Below are positions 24,903 to 35,173 of a DNA stretch of 64,000 bases, in pieces (position 1 is the first letter of the stretch; each line of letters begins with the position of its first letter). The notes below the pieces were generated by a model, which made no database searches, had not been told where the DNA came from, and saw only the letters and a program-made list of their open reading frames with translations. The stretch spans positions 20,729,883-20,793,882 of the forward strand of contig NC_092264.1 of assembly GCF_036320965.1 (NCBI RefSeq), written 5' to 3'. The stretch is from Panulirus ornatus (taxonomy: Eukaryota; Arthropoda; Malacostraca; Decapoda; Palinuridae). The position numbers and the translations under genes were made by a program.

Positions 24903-27900
24903 CTTTGTCGCTGTTTCCCGCGTTTGCGAGGTAGCGCAAGGAAACAGACGAAAGAAATGGCCCAACCCCCCCCCATACACATGTATATACATACGTCCAC
25001 ACGCGCAAATATACATACCTACACAGCTTTCCATGGTTCACCCCAGACGCCTCACATGCCTTGATTCAATCCACTGACAGCACGTCAACCCCGGTATACC
25101 ACATCGCTCCAATTCACTCTATTCCTTGCCCTCCTTTCACCCTCCTGCATGTTCAGGCCCCGATCACACAAAATCTTTTTCACTCCATCTTTCCACCTCC
25201 AATTTGGTCTCCCTCTTCTCCTCGTTCCCTCCACCTCCGACACATATATCCTCTTGGTCAATCTTTCCTCACTCATCCTCTCCATGTGCCCAAACCACTT
25301 CAAAACACCCTCTTCTGCTCTCTCAACCACGCTCTTTTTATTTCCACACATCTCTCTTACCCTCACGTTACTCACTCGATCAAACCACCTCACACCACAC
25401 ATTGTCCTCAAACATCTCATTTCCAGCACATCCATCCTCCTGCACACAACTCTATCCATAGCCCACGCCTCGCAACCATACAACATTGTTGGAACCACTA
25501 TTCCTTCAAACATACCCATTTTTGCTTTCCGAGATAATGCTCTCGACTTCCACACATTCTTCAAGGCCCACAGAATTTTCGCCCCCTCCCCCACCCTATG
25601 GTCCACTTCCGCTTCCATGGTTCCATCCGCTGCCAGATCCACTCCCAGATATCTAAAACACTTCACTTCCTCCAGTTTTTCTCCATTCAAACTCACCTCC
25701 CAATTGACTTGACCCTCAACCCTACTGTACCTAATAACCTTGCTCTTATTCACATTTACTCTTAACTTTCTTCTTCCACACACTTTACCAAACTCAGTCA
25801 CCAGCTTCTGCAGTTTCTCACATGAATCAGCCACCAGCGCTGTATCATCAGCGAACAACAACTGACTCACACCCCAAGCTCTCTCATCCCCAACAGACTT
25901 CATACTTGCCCCTCTTTCCAAAACTCTTGCATTTACCTCCCTAACAACCCCATCCATAAACAAATTAAACAACCATGGAGACATCACACACCCCTGCCGC
26001 AAACCTACATTCACTGAGAACCAATCACTTTCCTCTCTTCCTACACGTACACATGCCTTACATCCTCGATAAAAACTTTTCACTGCTTCTAACAACTTTC
26101 CTCCCACACCATATATTCTTAATACCTTCCACAGAGCATCTCTATCAACTCTATCATATGCCTTCTCCAGATCCATAAATGCTACATACAAATCCATTTG
26201 CTTTTCTAAGTATTTCTCACATACATTCTTCAAAGCAAACACCTGATCCACACATCCTCTACCACTTCTGAAACCACACTGCTCTTCCCCAATCTGATGC
26301 TCTGTACATGCCTTCACCCTCTCAATCAATACCCTCCCATATAATTTACCAGGAATACTCAACAAACTTATACCTCTGTAATTTGAGCACTCACTCTTAT
26401 CCCCTTTGCCTTTGTACAATGGCATTATGCACGCATTCCGCCAATCCTCAGGCACCTCACCATGAGTCATACATACATTAAATAACCTTACCAACCAGTC
26501 AACAATACAGTCACCCCCTTTTTTAATAAATTCCACTGCAATACCATCCAAACCTGCTGCCTTGCCGGCTTTCATCTCCCGCAAAGCTTTCACTACCTCT
26601 TCTCTGTTTACCAAATCATTTTCCCCAACCCTCTCACTTTGCACACCACCTTGACCAAAACACCCTATATCTGCCACTCTATCATCAAACACATTCAACA
26701 AATCTTCAAAATACTCACTCCATCTCCTTCTCACATCACCACTACTTGTTATCACCTCCCCATTTGCGCCCTTCACTGAAGTTCCCATTTGCTCCCTTGT
26801 CTTACGCACTTTATTTACCTCCTTCCAGAACATCTTTTTATTCTCCCTAAAATTTAATGATACTCTCTCACCCCAACTCTCATCCGCCCTCTTTTTCACC
26901 TCTTGCACCTTTCTCTTGACCTCCTGTCTCTTTCTTTTATACATCTCCCACTCAATTGCATTTTTTCCCTGCAAAAATCGTCCAAATGCCTCTCTCTTCT
27001 CTTTCACTAACACTCTTACTTCTTCATCCCACCACTCACTACCCTTTCTAATCAACCCACCTCCCACTCTTCTCATGCCACAAGCATCCTTTGCGCAATC
27101 CATCACTGATTCCCTAAATACATCCCATTCCTCCCCCACTCCCCTTACTTCCATTGTTCTCACCTTTTTCCATTCTGTACTCAGTCTCTCCTGGTACTTC
27201 CTCACACAGGTCTCCTTCTCAAGCTCACTCACTCTCACCACCCTCTTCACCCCAACATTCACTCTTCTTTTCTGAAAACCTATACAAATCTTCACCTTAG
27301 CCTCCACAAGATAATGATCAGACATCCCTCCAGTTGCACCTCTCAGCACATTAACATCCAAAAGTCTCTCTTTCGCACGCCTGTCAATTAACACGTAATC
27401 CAATAACGCTCTCTGGCCATCTCTCCTACTTACATAAGTATACTTATGTATATCTCGCTTTTTAAACCAGGTATTCCCAATCATCAGTCCTTTTTCAGCA
27501 CATAAATTTACAAGCTCTTCACCATTTCCATTTACAACACTGAACACCCCATGTATACCAATTATTCCCTCAACTGCCACATTACTCACCTTTGCATTCA
27601 AATCACCCATCACTATAACCCGGTCTCGTGCATCAAAACCACCAACACACTCATTCAGCTGCTCCCAAAACACTTGCCTCTCTTGATCTTTCTTCTCATG
27701 CCCAGGTGCATATGCACCAATAATCACCCACCTCTCTCCATCAACTTTCAGTTTTACCCATATTAATCGAGAATTTACTTTCTTACACTCTATCACATAC
27801 TCCCACAACTCCTGTTTCAGGAGTATTGCTACTCCTTCCCTTGCTCTTGTCCTCTCACTAACCCCTGACTTTACTCCCCAGACATTCCCAAACCACTCTT

Positions 27901-28203
27901 CCCCTTTACCCTTGAGCTTCGTTTCACTCAGAGCCAAAACATCCAGGTTCCTTTCCTCAAACATACTACCTATCTCTCCTTTTTTCACATCTTGGTTACA
28001 TCCACACACATTTAGGCACCCCACTCTGAGCCTTCGAGGAGGATGAGCACTCCCCGCGTGACTCCTTCTTCTGTTTCCCGTTTTAGAAAGTTAATACAAG
28101 GAGGGGAGGATTTCTGGCCCCCCGCTCCCGTCCCCTCTAGTCGCTTTCTACGACACGCGAGGAATACGTGGGAAGTATTCTTTCACCCCTATCCCCAGGG
28201 ATA
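24874..28203 (-). mobile_element. LINE copy K: full-length and apparently intact
   Basis: A 3.3-kb minus-strand copy. Its 3' end has a (TAA)n-type tail (24874-24900), the terminal block gcgctacctcgcaaacgcgg and the short-form 3' UTR. Its 5' UTR (28025-28203) ends in the family terminus tatcccc/gggata. Between them the frame is open for 979 codons. TA-rich DNA flanks both ends, so a target-site duplication cannot be resolved. The lack of lesions marks it as one of the youngest copies. Confidence 0.95.
25085..28024 (-). CDS. LINE ORF: APE-type endonuclease + reverse transcriptase (RTE-like)
   Basis: 979 codons. The APE-like endonuclease (residues 1 to about 240) keeps SETKL (33-37), GAYAPG (103-108), MGDLNAK (139-145) and SDH (235-237), so all catalytic positions visible by eye are present. 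A basic linker follows (about 245-480). RT has motif A AFMDLEKAYD (615-624), motif B RQGCVMSP (676-683) and motif C FADD (724-727). The C-terminal GHMERM (912-917) and RRGRP (936-940) blocks are typical of RTE-like elements. A single ORF with no ORF1 also points to RTE rather than L1. The first codon here is GTG. The open frame extends upstream, and where copy U has ATG (after about 20 further codons) this copy has ACG, so the start is uncertain. It would nick target DNA and prime cDNA synthesis of its own RNA. Confidence 0.92.
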   Translation of the reverse strand: MGCLNVCGCNQDVKKGEIGSMFEERNLDVLALSETKLKGKGEEWFGNVWGVKSGVSERTRAREGVAILLKQELWEYVIECKKVNSRLIWVKLKVDGERWVIIGAYAPGHEKKDQERQVFWEQLNECVGGFDARDRVIVMGDLNAKVSNVAVEGIIGIHGVFSVVNGNGEELVNLCAEKGLMIGNTWFKKRDIHKYTYVSRRDGQRALLDYVLIDRRAKERLLDVNVLRGATGGMSDHYLVEAKVKICIGFQKRRVNVGVKRVVRVSELEKETCVRKYQERLSTEWKKVRTMEVRGVGEEWDVFRESVMDCAKDACGMRRVGGGLIRKGSEWWDEEVRVLVKEKREAFGRFLQGKNAIEWEMYKRKRQEVKRKVQEVKKRADESWGERVSLNFRENKKMFWKEVNKVRKTREQMGTSVKGANGEVITSSGDVRRRWSEYFEDLLNVFDDRVADIGCFGQGGVQSERVGENDLVNREEVVKALREMKAGKAAGLDGIAVEFIKKGGDCIVDWLVRLFNVCMTHGEVPEDWRNACIMPLYKGKGDKSECSNYRGISLLSIPGKLYGRVLIERVKACTEHQIGEEQCGFRSGRGCVDQVFALKNVCEKYLEKQMDLYVAFMDLEKAYDRVDRDALWKVLRIYGVGGKLLEAVKSFYRGCKACVRVGREESDWFSVNVGLRQGCVMSPWLFNLFMDGVVREVNARVLERGASMKSVGDERAWGVSQLLFADDTALVADSCEKLQKLVTEFGKVCGRRKLRVNVNKSKVIRYSRVEGQVNWEVSLNGEKLEEVKCFRYLGVDLAADGTMEAEVDHRVGEGAKILWALKNVWKSRALSRKAKMGMFEGIVVPTMLYGCEAWAMDRVVCRRMDVLEMRCLRTMCGVRWFDRVSNVRVREMCGNKKSVVERAEEGVLKWFGHMERMSEERLTKRIYVSEVEGTRRRGRPNWRWKDGVKKILCDRGLNMQEGERRARNRVNWSDVVYRG

Positions 28204-28290
28204 ATATACATATATATATACATATACACATACACACACATACACATACGCACATATACACACCCACACACATACATATATATACACATA
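28204..28290. repeat. TA/CA-rich microsatellite flanking LINE copy K
   Basis: Imperfect TATACA/CACATA repeats directly beyond K's 5' end, likely the other half of the microsatellite into which K inserted. About 130 bp of unassigned DNA follows (28291-28423). Confidence 0.8.
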
Positions 28291-28423
28291 TGAAAAATGT
28301 AAGAAACAATTTAGAAAACTGAAACTTCTAGCTTGAAAATGAATGAAAAAAAATGAATGTCACATACTGGTTCAACCTCTGGCTATGGAAAAAAGGAAAT
28401 GTATAATTTATTTACACAAACGT

Positions 28424-28833
28424 GTTTGGGCACATGGAGAGAATGAGTGAGGAAAGATTGACCAAGAGGATATATGTGTCGGAGGTGGAGGGAACGAGGA
28501 GAAGTGGGAGACCAAATTAGAGGTGGAAAGATGGAGTGAAAAAGATTTTGTGTGATCGGGGCCTGAACATGCAGGAGGGTGAAAGGAGGGCAAGGAATAG
28601 AGTGAATTGGATCGATGTGGTATACCGGGGTTGAAGTGCTGTCAGTGGATTGAATCAGGGCATGTGAAGCGTCTGGGGTAAACCATGGAAAGCTGTGTAG
28701 GTATGTATATTTGCGTGTGTGGACGTATGTATATACATGTGTATGGGGGTGGGTTGGGCCATTTCTTTCGTCTGTTCCCTTGTGCTACCTCGCAAACGCG
28801 GGAGACAGCGACAAAGCAAAAAAAAAAAAAAAA
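28424..28833 (+). mobile_element. LINE copy L: 5'-truncated 3' end with poly(A)
   Basis: Starts inside the GHMERM codons, runs through the C-terminal GRP block and the short-form 3' UTR to the terminal block, and ends with about 16 A (28818-28833). Sequence and UTR form place it in the young MKSVG subfamily. Confidence 0.95.
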
Positions 28834-28845
28834 TACATGTTTGTG

Positions 28846-29595
28846 TATCCCTGGGATAGGGGAGAAAGAATACTTCCCATGCATTCCTCACGTGTCATAG
28901 AAGGCGACTAAAGGGGATGGGAGTGGGGGCTAGAACCCTCCCCTCCTTGTATTTTAACTTTCTAAAAGGGAAAACAGAAGAAGGAGTCATACGGGGAGTT
29001 CTCATTCTCCTTGAAGGCTCAGATTAGGGTGTCTAAATGTGTGTGGATGTAACCAAGATGAGAAAAAATGAGTAAAAGTAAAAAAAAGTAAAAGTAAAAA
29101 AGGAGTAAAGTCAGGGGTTAGTGAGAGGACAAGAGCAAGGGAAGGAGTAGCACTACTCCTGAAACAGGAGTGGTAGGAGTATGTGATAGAGTGTAAGAAA
29201 GTAAACTCTAGATTGATACGGTTAAAACTGAAAGTGGATGGAGAGAGATGGGTGATTGTTGGTGCCGATGCACCTGGGCATGAGAAGAAAGATCATGAGA
29301 GGCAAGTATTTTGGGAGCAGCTGAGTGAGTGTGTTAGTAGTTTTGATGCACAAGACCAGGTTATAGTGATGGGTGATTTGAATGCAAAGGTAAGTAATGT
29401 GGCAGTTGAGGGAATAATTGGTGTACATGGGATGTTCAGTGTTGTAAATGGAAATGGTGAAGAGCTTGTAGATTTATGTGCTGAAAAAGATGGGTGATTA
29501 GGAATACCTGGTTTAAAAAGAGATATATGCATAAGTATACATATGTGAGTAGGAGAGATGACCAGAGAGTGTTATTGGATTATGTGTTAATTGAT
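28846..29595 (+). mobile_element. LINE copy M: 5' end only (5' UTR + endonuclease)
   Basis: The 5' terminus tatccctgggatagg is intact, followed by the 5' UTR and endonuclease (29183-29497, GVHGMFSVVNGNGEELVDL). About 90 bp encoding the endonuclease start is replaced by AAAAGT-rich repeats (29065-29105). The copy stops abruptly in the LLDYVLID codons near 29595 and lacks RT and 3' UTR. Confidence 0.9.
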
Positions 29596-29807
29596 TGTCT
29601 AATCACATGTTTACCAAATGGCGTCCTAGCTTCGTCTCTTCGACGTATATCATCTGACATATATTTCTCTCTTGTGTCTACCCTGATGATGTGATTATTA
29701 CACGAAAGTGCTCTTGGGAACTTATTGTTTCATTTTCGCTGTGGACTCATAGGAATATCTTGTTCACATGCAAAATTGTGATCCTTTCCAGTATATATAT
29801 ATTATAT
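29596..29807. mobile_element. Possible Penelope-like retroelement fragment
   Basis: A block of about 200 bp (tggcgtcctagcttcgtc ... ccctgatgatgtgattatt ... cacgaaagtgc ... gtggactcataggaatatc) unlike the LINE family. It resembles a dispersed decapod repeat I recall. It contains CTGATGA (29683-29689) and GAAA (29704-29707) spaced as in hammerhead ribozymes, which are known in Penelope-like elements. Family assignment is tentative. Confidence 0.4.
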
Positions 29808-32800
29808 TTATTTATTTATTTTGCTTTGTCGCTGTCTCCCGGGTTAGCGAGGTAGCGCAAGGAAACAGACGAAAGAATGGCCCAACCCACCCACACACAC
29901 ATGTATATACATACATGTCCACACACACACACACATATGCATACCTATACATCTCAATGTATACATATATATGCACACACAGACATATACACATGTACGT
30001 AATTCATACTGTCTACCCTTATTCATTCCCGTCGCCACCTCACCACACTTGAAATGACCCCACCCCCAGCATGTGCGCAAGGTAGCGTCAGGAAAAGACA
30101 ACAGAGGCCACATTCGTTCACACTCGGTCTCTAACTGTCATGTGTAATGCACCGAAACCACAGCTCCCTTTCCACATCCAGGCACCACAAAATTTACTTG
30201 GTTTATCCCAGACACTTCACATACCTTGGTTCAATCCATTGACAGCACGTCAACCCTGTCATACCACATCGTTCCAATTCATTCTATTCCTTGCACGCCT
30301 TTCACCCTCCTGCATGTTCAGGCCCCGATCACTCAGAATCTTTTTCACTCTATTTTTCCACCTCCAATTTGGTCTCCCACTTCTCATTCCCTCCACCTCA
30401 GACACATATATCCTCTTTGTCAATCTTTTCTCACTCATTCTCTCCGTGTGACCAAACCATTTCAAAACACCCTCTTCTGCTCTCTCAACCACACTTTTTT
30501 TATTATCACATATCTCTCTTACCCTATTATTACTTACTCGATCAAACCACCTCACACCACATGTTGTCCTCAAACATCTCATTTCCAGCACATCCACCCT
30601 CCTCCGCACAACTCTATCTATAGTCCTCGCCTCACAAGCATATCACATCATTGGAACCACAATGCCTTTAAACATACCCATTTTTGCTTTCCAAGATAAC
30701 GCTCTCGACTTCCACACATTTTTCAAAGCTCCGAGAACTTTCACCCCGTTCCCCACCCTATGATTCACCTCCGCTTCCATGGTTCCATCTGCTGCTAAAT
30801 CCACTCCCAGATATCTAAAACACTCCACTTCCTCCAGTTTTTCTCCTCAAACATACCTCCCAATTGACTTGTCCCTCTTCCCTACTCTCAGCTTTCTTCT
30901 TTCACACATTTTACCAAACTCAGTCACCAGCTTCTGCACTTTCTCACCCGAATCAGCCACCAGCACTGTATCATCAGCAGACAAGAACTGACTCACTTCC
31001 CAAGCTCTCTCATCCACAACAGACTGCATACTTGCCCCTCTCTCCAAAACTCTTGCATTCACCTCCCTAACAACCCCATCCATAAACAAATTTAACAACC
31101 ATGGAGACATCACACACCCCTGCCACAATCCAACATTCACTGAGAACCAATCACTTTCCTCTCTTCACACTCGCACACATGCCTTACATCTTTGATAAAA
31201 ACTTTTCACTGCTTCTAACAACTTGCCTCCCACACCATATATTCTTAATACCTTCCACAGAGCATCTCTATCAACTCTATCATATGCCTTATCCAGATCC
31301 ATAAATGCTACATACAAATCCATTTGCTTTTCTAAGTATTTCTCACATACATTCTTCAAAGCAAACACCTGATCCACACATCCTCTACCACTTCTGAAAC
31401 CACACTGCTCTTCCCCTCTCATTCAATACCCTCCCATATGATTCCCCAGGAATACTCAACAGACTTATGCCTCTGTAATTTGAGCACTTACTTTTATACC
31501 CTTTGCCTTTGTACAATGGCACTATGCAAGCATTCCGCCAATCTTCTGGCACCTCACCATGAGTCATACATACATTAAATAACCTTACCAACCAGTCAAC
31601 AATACAGTCACCCCCTTTTTTATTAAATTCCATTGCAATATCATCCAAACCCACTGCCTTGCCGGCTTTCATCTTCTGCAATGCTTTTGCTACCTCTTCT
31701 CTGGTGGCCAAATTATTCTCCCTAACCCTTTCACTTTGCACACCACCTCAACCAAAACACCCTATATCTGCCACTCTATCATCAAACATATTCAACAAAC
31801 CTTCAAAATACTCACATCACCACTACTTGTTATCACCTCCCCATTAGCCCCCTCCAGTGATGTTCCCATTTGTTCCTTTGCCTTACGTACTTTATTTACT
31901 TCCTTCCAAAACATCTTTTTATTTTCCCTAAAATCTAATGATACTCTCTCACCACAACTCCATTTGCCCTCTTTTTCACCTCTTGCACCTTTCTCTTGAC
32001 CTCCTGCCTCTATCTTTATACCAGTCCTTTGCATTATTTCCTTGCAGAAATCGTCTTTCACTAATAATCTTACTTCTTCATCCCACCACTCACAACCCTT
32101 TCTAATCTGCCCATCTCCTATGCTTCTCATGCCACAAGCATCTTTTGCACAAGCCATTACTGCTTCCCTAAATACATCCCATTCCTCCCCTACTCCCCTT
32201 ATGTCCTTTGTTCTTACCTTTTTCCATTCTGTATTCAGTCTCTTCTGGTACTTCCTCACATAAGTCTCCTTCCCAAATTCACTTACTCTCACCACTCTCT
32301 TCTGCCCAACATTCTCTTCTTTTCTGAAAACCTCTAAATATCTTCACCTTCACCTCCACAAGATAATGATCAGACGTCCATCCAGTTGCACCTCTCAGCA
32401 CATTAATATCCAAAAGTCTCTCTTTTGCGTGACTATCAATTAACATGTAATCCAATAACGCTCTCTGGCCATCTCTCCTACTTACATACGTATACTTATG
32501 TATATCTCTCTTTTTAAACCAGGTATTCTCAATCAGCCGTCGTTTTTCAGCACATAAATCTACAAGCTCTTCACTATTTCCATTTACAACACTGAACACC
32601 CCATGTACACCAATTATTCCCTCAACTGCCACATTACTCACCTTTGCATTCAAATCACCCATCACTATAACCAGGTCTTGTGCATCAAAACTAATAATAC
32701 ACTCGCTCAGCTGCTCCCAAAACACTTGCCTCTCATGATCTTTCTTCTCATGCCCAGATGCATATGCACCAACAATCGCCCATCTCTCTCCATCCACTTT

Positions 32801-33180
32801 CAGTTTTACCCATATCAATTTAGAGTTTACTTTCTTATACTCTATCACATCCTCCCACCACTCCTGTTTCAGGAGTAGTTCTACTCCTTCCCTTGCTCTT
32901 GTCCTCTCACTAACCCCTGACTTTACTCCCAAGGCATTCCCGAATGACTCTTCCCCTTTACCCTCGAGTTTCGTTTCACTCAGAGCTAAAACATCCCGGT
33001 TCCTTTCCTCAAACTTACTACCTATCTCTCCTTTTTTCTCATCTTGGTTACATCCACACACATTTAGACATTCAAATCTGAGCCTTCGTGGAGTATGAGC
33101 ACTCCCTGTGTGACTCCTTCTGTTTCCCCTTTTAGAAAGTTAAAATACAAGGAGGGGAGGTTTTCTAGTCCCCCTGCTCG
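29808..33180 (-). mobile_element. LINE copy N: near full-length, decayed
   Basis: (TTTA)n-type tail (29808-29822), long-form 3' UTR, C-terminal region (30259-30609), RT (30847-31741), linker (31792-32295) and endonuclease (32279-33061). The endonuclease alone is open for 260 codons, with SETKLEG, GAYASGH, VMGDLNAK and SDHYLVE. Part of the 5' UTR is lost at 33180. MQSVV type. Frameshifts near 31160, 31420, 31810 and 32300 break the ORF. Confidence 0.92.
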
Positions 33181-34950
33181 CCATTTCCTGCATCAGTGAG
33201 GTAGTGCCAGGAAAAGACGGAGAATGGCCCATCCACTCATGTACACATATGTATACATAAACACACATATACACACATATACCTATCAACATATACATAC
33301 ATACACATACACAGACATATATGTATCTACACATGTACATATTCATACTTGCCTTCATCCATTGCTTACGCTACCTCGCCCAACAGGAAACGGCACTGCT
33401 ACCCTCTGCTTCAGCGAGGTAGCACCAGGAAAGTTGACAAAAAAAAAAAAAAAGGCCACTTTTCATTTAACTTCCAAAATCTTCATCTACTCTTTACTTT
33501 CTTCTGTGATCTAAGCATTGTTTGCACATCTTATATTCTTCCCTCCTCATTTGCTGAACTTCCACAGGTACATTCCTTTCAAGCAATCTACTATATGCCT
33601 TTTCCTTCTCTATCACAGCAGTTGTAATCTCTCCATCCATCATGCATTGCCTTTTTAATCCCAAACTCATGATCTTGTATCCAACTACTAATTCTACAAC
33701 CTTTAATGTTATTTCTTTAGAAAATGTTATCACCTTTACACATGACTGCATCCCTAAATTCGCTGCACTTCCATCTAAACATTCGGTTATGTTCTTTTCA
33801 CACTCCCCTCTGCATTTTTTCTGATTCGTCTTGTTGCTAGCTCACACTTTTATCTCTTTATTCTTCCTAATACCAAACTTCCACTTTTCCCTGATCCTAC
33901 CCCTCAAGAACTGCAAAATGGTCAGTCTCCAAAGATTACTTTTACAACCCTAGCATCAAGCTCGGCCTTTCCCAATGCTTCATCCACTGCCACATAGTCA
34001 GTCAAACCCTTTTGCTCTTCTCTTCCTTTGTTTGTTATCCATGTATACCTGTGGATCATCTTGTGCTGAAGAAAGGTGTTCGCAAAAAATAGATTCCTCT
34101 CAGCTGAGACATCCACAAGATGACTTCCATTTTCATTTGCTCCAGGCATTCCCCATTTACCAACTATTTCACCAATTTCATACATCCCACCTTTGCATTC
34201 ATATGACCCATTACAACCATGTTTCTCTCATTCATAAGTCTATTCAGTCATTCATATTTCTCCAGAAATGCTTTGTTACATCCTTACCTTACACAGTCTC
34301 TATATTCTAAGCTGCATATACGCATACCCATGCATACTTCACAGTTCCAATATTTCCTTACACCCATGCTGTTCTTGGTCCTTTCCATCCATTCTTTGTA
34401 ACACCCTCCTACATACTCATTGATAACAGAATTGCACATCCTTCTTTCCCTCTTCCCTGATAATTTTCATTCATTCCCCCTTCATACCACTCCTCCTTCC
34501 ACACCTTCCCCCAACTTGCATTTATCACTTCCATTTTCACTCCATACGCCTTGCCAAAGGATATGGGTTTCCCTAATCTCCAGCACAACCAAGCTATATC
34601 TTTTAAATTTCTTCACAAGCTCCCTACTTTTACTCTCACCAGTCATCTCATTTACATTCAGTGCCATCACCCCTTAGTCACTCATCCCTTTTACTCCTTA
34701 GTGTAACAGGTAGACTCCAGTGCTGCTGCTTAGCATTATTGCCTCACCTTTGATGTGCCATTGGCAAAGGGCAACTCCAACCCAGTGTTTCCCAGAGGCA
34801 GCAAGGCTCCCAAAATGTCCAAAAAAAAACAACTAAAACCCCAGTGTTTGTCTGTATGTAAAAAGAAAACTGTTACTACTGTTACCCTGATGGAGTTGGG
34901 CAATGCCTCCCCCTTTAGTCCTCCCATAAGGGTGTAGTAACGAGGTTACC
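33181..34950 (-). mobile_element. Second LINE family: 5' UTR, endonuclease and linker, internally deleted
   Basis: On the minus strand from about 34950 there is a 5' UTR-like region, then MALNVNEMTGESKSR with REL and IRETHI (34482-34670, endonuclease start with the catalytic ETH), a middle block (33922-34185, KWGMPGANENGSHLVDV, with THE FANTFLQHKMIHRYTW patch) and a linker block (33494-33751). RT is missing. A 3' UTR with CA/TA repeats and gcttcagcgaggtagcacc (33181-33450) closes it. The endonuclease is clearly distinct from the main family though of the same APE type. Stops and frameshifts are frequent. Confidence 0.75.
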
Positions 34951-35171
34951 ATGAAAAGGCAAGGCATGATTTAGGGTACCCTAGTAAACACGAAACATTG
35001 AAATTTTAAACTTTTCCCGATTTTGAGCCAACCACAATAGCAGCACCTTCTAACTCCATTGGCTACAGTACTGCCACTGCCACATACTAGAGTGAATTCC
35101 TAAGAGTTTGCAACCAAAATCAGTGGATGGCTCATATGCAATACCAAGAAAAGCCTGAAAGAAACTGCAAC
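34951..35171. other. Unassigned spacer
   Basis: No coding or repeat signal recognised between the second LINE family and the left end of the pogo-type transposon. Confidence 0.5.
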
Positions 35172-35173
35172 TA

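Noticed and set aside
25065..25075. tRNA B-box-like string (ggttcaatcc or gattcaatcc) repeated in LINE 3' regions
   Set aside because: It lies in the antisense of the conserved C-terminal/3' UTR part of the LINE. No A box or cloverleaf could be made around it.
24789..25077. Tyr/Ile-rich ORFs over TA and CA tracts (also 7098-7370, 13029-13366, 56635-56948)
   Set aside because: Translations of simple repeats.
25126..25712. Pro/Ser/His-rich ORFs opposite LINE copies (also near 9113, 10549, 17479, 45513, 55944)
   Set aside because: They recur wherever a LINE copy occurs and are antisense shadows of the endonuclease/RT frame, which has the catalytic motifs.
28400..28850. Target-site duplication for LINE copy L (acacaaac near both ends)
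   Set aside because: The matching strings are in inverted, not direct, orientation.
34755..34937. 60-codon plus-strand ORF with KMSKKKQLKPQ
   Set aside because: It lies antisense within the 5' UTR-like region of the second LINE family and has no recognisable domain.
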